Below, in pieces: positions 4,844-5,580 of a DNA stretch of 5,580 bases. The DNA comes from Endomicrobium sp. (lineage in GTDB: Bacteria; Elusimicrobiota; Endomicrobiia; Endomicrobiales; Endomicrobiaceae), in assembly GCA_031273645.1 (NCBI GenBank), contig JAISRM010000068.1, forward strand, positions 1 to 5,580, in the 5' to 3' direction. The notes under the pieces were generated by a model that saw only the letters and a program-made list of their open reading frames with translations, did no database searches and was not told where the DNA came from. The translations under genes were made by a program, and so were the position numbers. The first letter of the stretch is position 1, and each line of letters begins with the position of its first letter.

Positions 4844-5580
4844 TCAATTTGAAGGATTGAGCATTTTCCCCATAAGCAATATTTCGCCGCCGCTTTCGTC
4901 AATTATCGCATATATAAAAGGATGATCCGCCCTGAAAACGACCGGCGGAGCATCCCTTTCTATCTTTCCGACGTCTCCGTCAATTTCTATTACCGCCGAA
5001 GGCGCGGCTTTCATTTCATAATCTATTTGTATTGAAGAATAATGTAAAAAATTTGAAACCTGCAGCAAAGAATCAGACATTTTTGAATAATCGGAAGTTT
5101 GAACGCCGGCATAATACAAAGCGTCGGCCAAATCTAAAAAGGAAGCCGTTTGAAATTCGGGAACGTAAACGACTGCGTTTTGTCTGCTCAGCAGCGATAT
5201 TATTTGCGGAACTGTTTTCTTAAAAAGAAATTGCTCGGCAAAAGAAATTTTATTCTGTTTTGGAAGTATTATTATCATGCTTAAAGAAGAGTTTGCGTCA
5301 AATTCCATTTTCAGAACCTGAACTCTTTTATTGTCGTAATAATAATAAGAACCTTCCTGCCTTAAAAGTTTTACGGTAGTTTTATCTTTTCCCGAAATAA
5401 AAAAATCGTCTTCAACGCTTCCGTTTTTATCAAAAGCGCCGAGCCACTTTCCCTCAAATTCGCAAATATTTAACAAAACTGCGCGCGTGTCTGCATAAAA
5501 TAAATCTTCTGAAACCTCAGGAACGCCGTTTTTAAAAGAATTTTGCTTAATCCATTTGTTTATTTTAGCAGCCGACTGAG
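4844..5580 (-). CDS. Serpin (serine protease inhibitor family), C-terminal part, cut by window edge
   Basis: The frame is open from the right edge (5578) to TGA at 4844-4846, giving 244 visible residues, roughly the last two thirds of a serpin of usual length. The start lies outside the window; TTG at 5476 is internal, since family sequence continues upstream (AAKINKWIKQN, then LFYADTRAVLLN). Serpin landmarks in order are the helix F region, the strand with ADTRAVLLNICEFEGKW (family TRLVLVNAIYFKGKW), SMIIILPKQNK, VVYVPEFQ, the QVSNFLHYSSIQI breach segment and the closing VFRADHPFIYAII...GEILLMGKMLNP. The reactive-loop hinge is unusual: YEMKAAPSAV replaces the consensus EEGTEAAAAT, losing P15 Gly and P14 Thr and gaining a Pro. 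The loop is also about four to six residues longer than in antitrypsin, and the scissile bond cannot be assigned with confidence. Export cannot be judged without the N-terminus. A non-inhibitory serpin, or decay, is possible. Family assignment is secure. Confidence 0.9.
   Translation of the reverse strand, partial: QSAAKINKWIKQNSFKNGVPEVSEDLFYADTRAVLLNICEFEGKWLGAFDKNGSVEDDFFISGKDKTTVKLLRQEGSYYYYDNKRVQVLKMEFDANSSLSMIIILPKQNKISFAEQFLFKKTVPQIISLLSRQNAVVYVPEFQTASFLDLADALYYAGVQTSDYSKMSDSLLQVSNFLHYSSIQIDYEMKAAPSAVIEIDGDVGKIERDAPPVVFRADHPFIYAIIDESGGEILLMGKMLNPSN

Overview
The window carries six genes, all read from the minus strand, so transcription runs from high to low coordinates. The DNA is AT-rich, with parts of the methyltransferase near 20% G+C, and intergenic gaps are short. 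Several genes keep nearly perfect family signatures but carry one or two single-base lesions. That pattern of recent decay suggests a host-restricted bacterium. A serpin, a decaying TdeIII-type restriction system and a broken guaA bring to mind the termite-gut Endomicrobium lineage (Elusimicrobiota), whose genomes are known for pseudogenes including restriction genes. This placement is inference from gene content and style; there is no marker gene in the window to prove it.

In transcription order: (1) 5580-4844, the C-terminal part of a serpin entering from the right edge. (2) 4839-4784, a gap holding almost four copies of a 14-bp palindromic tandem repeat, directly ahead of the dcd ribosome binding site. 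(3) 4770-4204, dcd, dCTP deaminase, complete in length but with Ser where the family has its catalytic Glu. (4) 4201-2612, an intact DNA methyltransferase with an N-terminal helix-turn-helix, starting 2 nt after the dcd stop. (5) 2573-1807, the partner restriction endonuclease (TdeIII family), broken by a one-base frameshift. (6) 1728-198, guaA, GMP synthase, with its own extended -10 promoter, broken by one extra A in an A8 tract and by a premature stop nine codons before the ancestral end. (7) 197-68, a gap with two hairpins. (8) 67-1, the start of an unrecognised gene leaving the left edge.

The methyltransferase and endonuclease form a type II restriction-modification pair in which cutting has been lost while modification seems intact, the order of loss that a cell survives. 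The other two metabolic genes touch nucleotide supply: GMP synthesis from XMP (guaA) and dUTP/dTTP supply from dCTP (dcd). Both carry changes expected to weaken or abolish activity, which would fit dependence on host nucleotides. The alternative throughout is sequence error, particularly at the A8 homopolymer; the dcd substitution and the guaA nonsense codon are not homopolymer-type errors.
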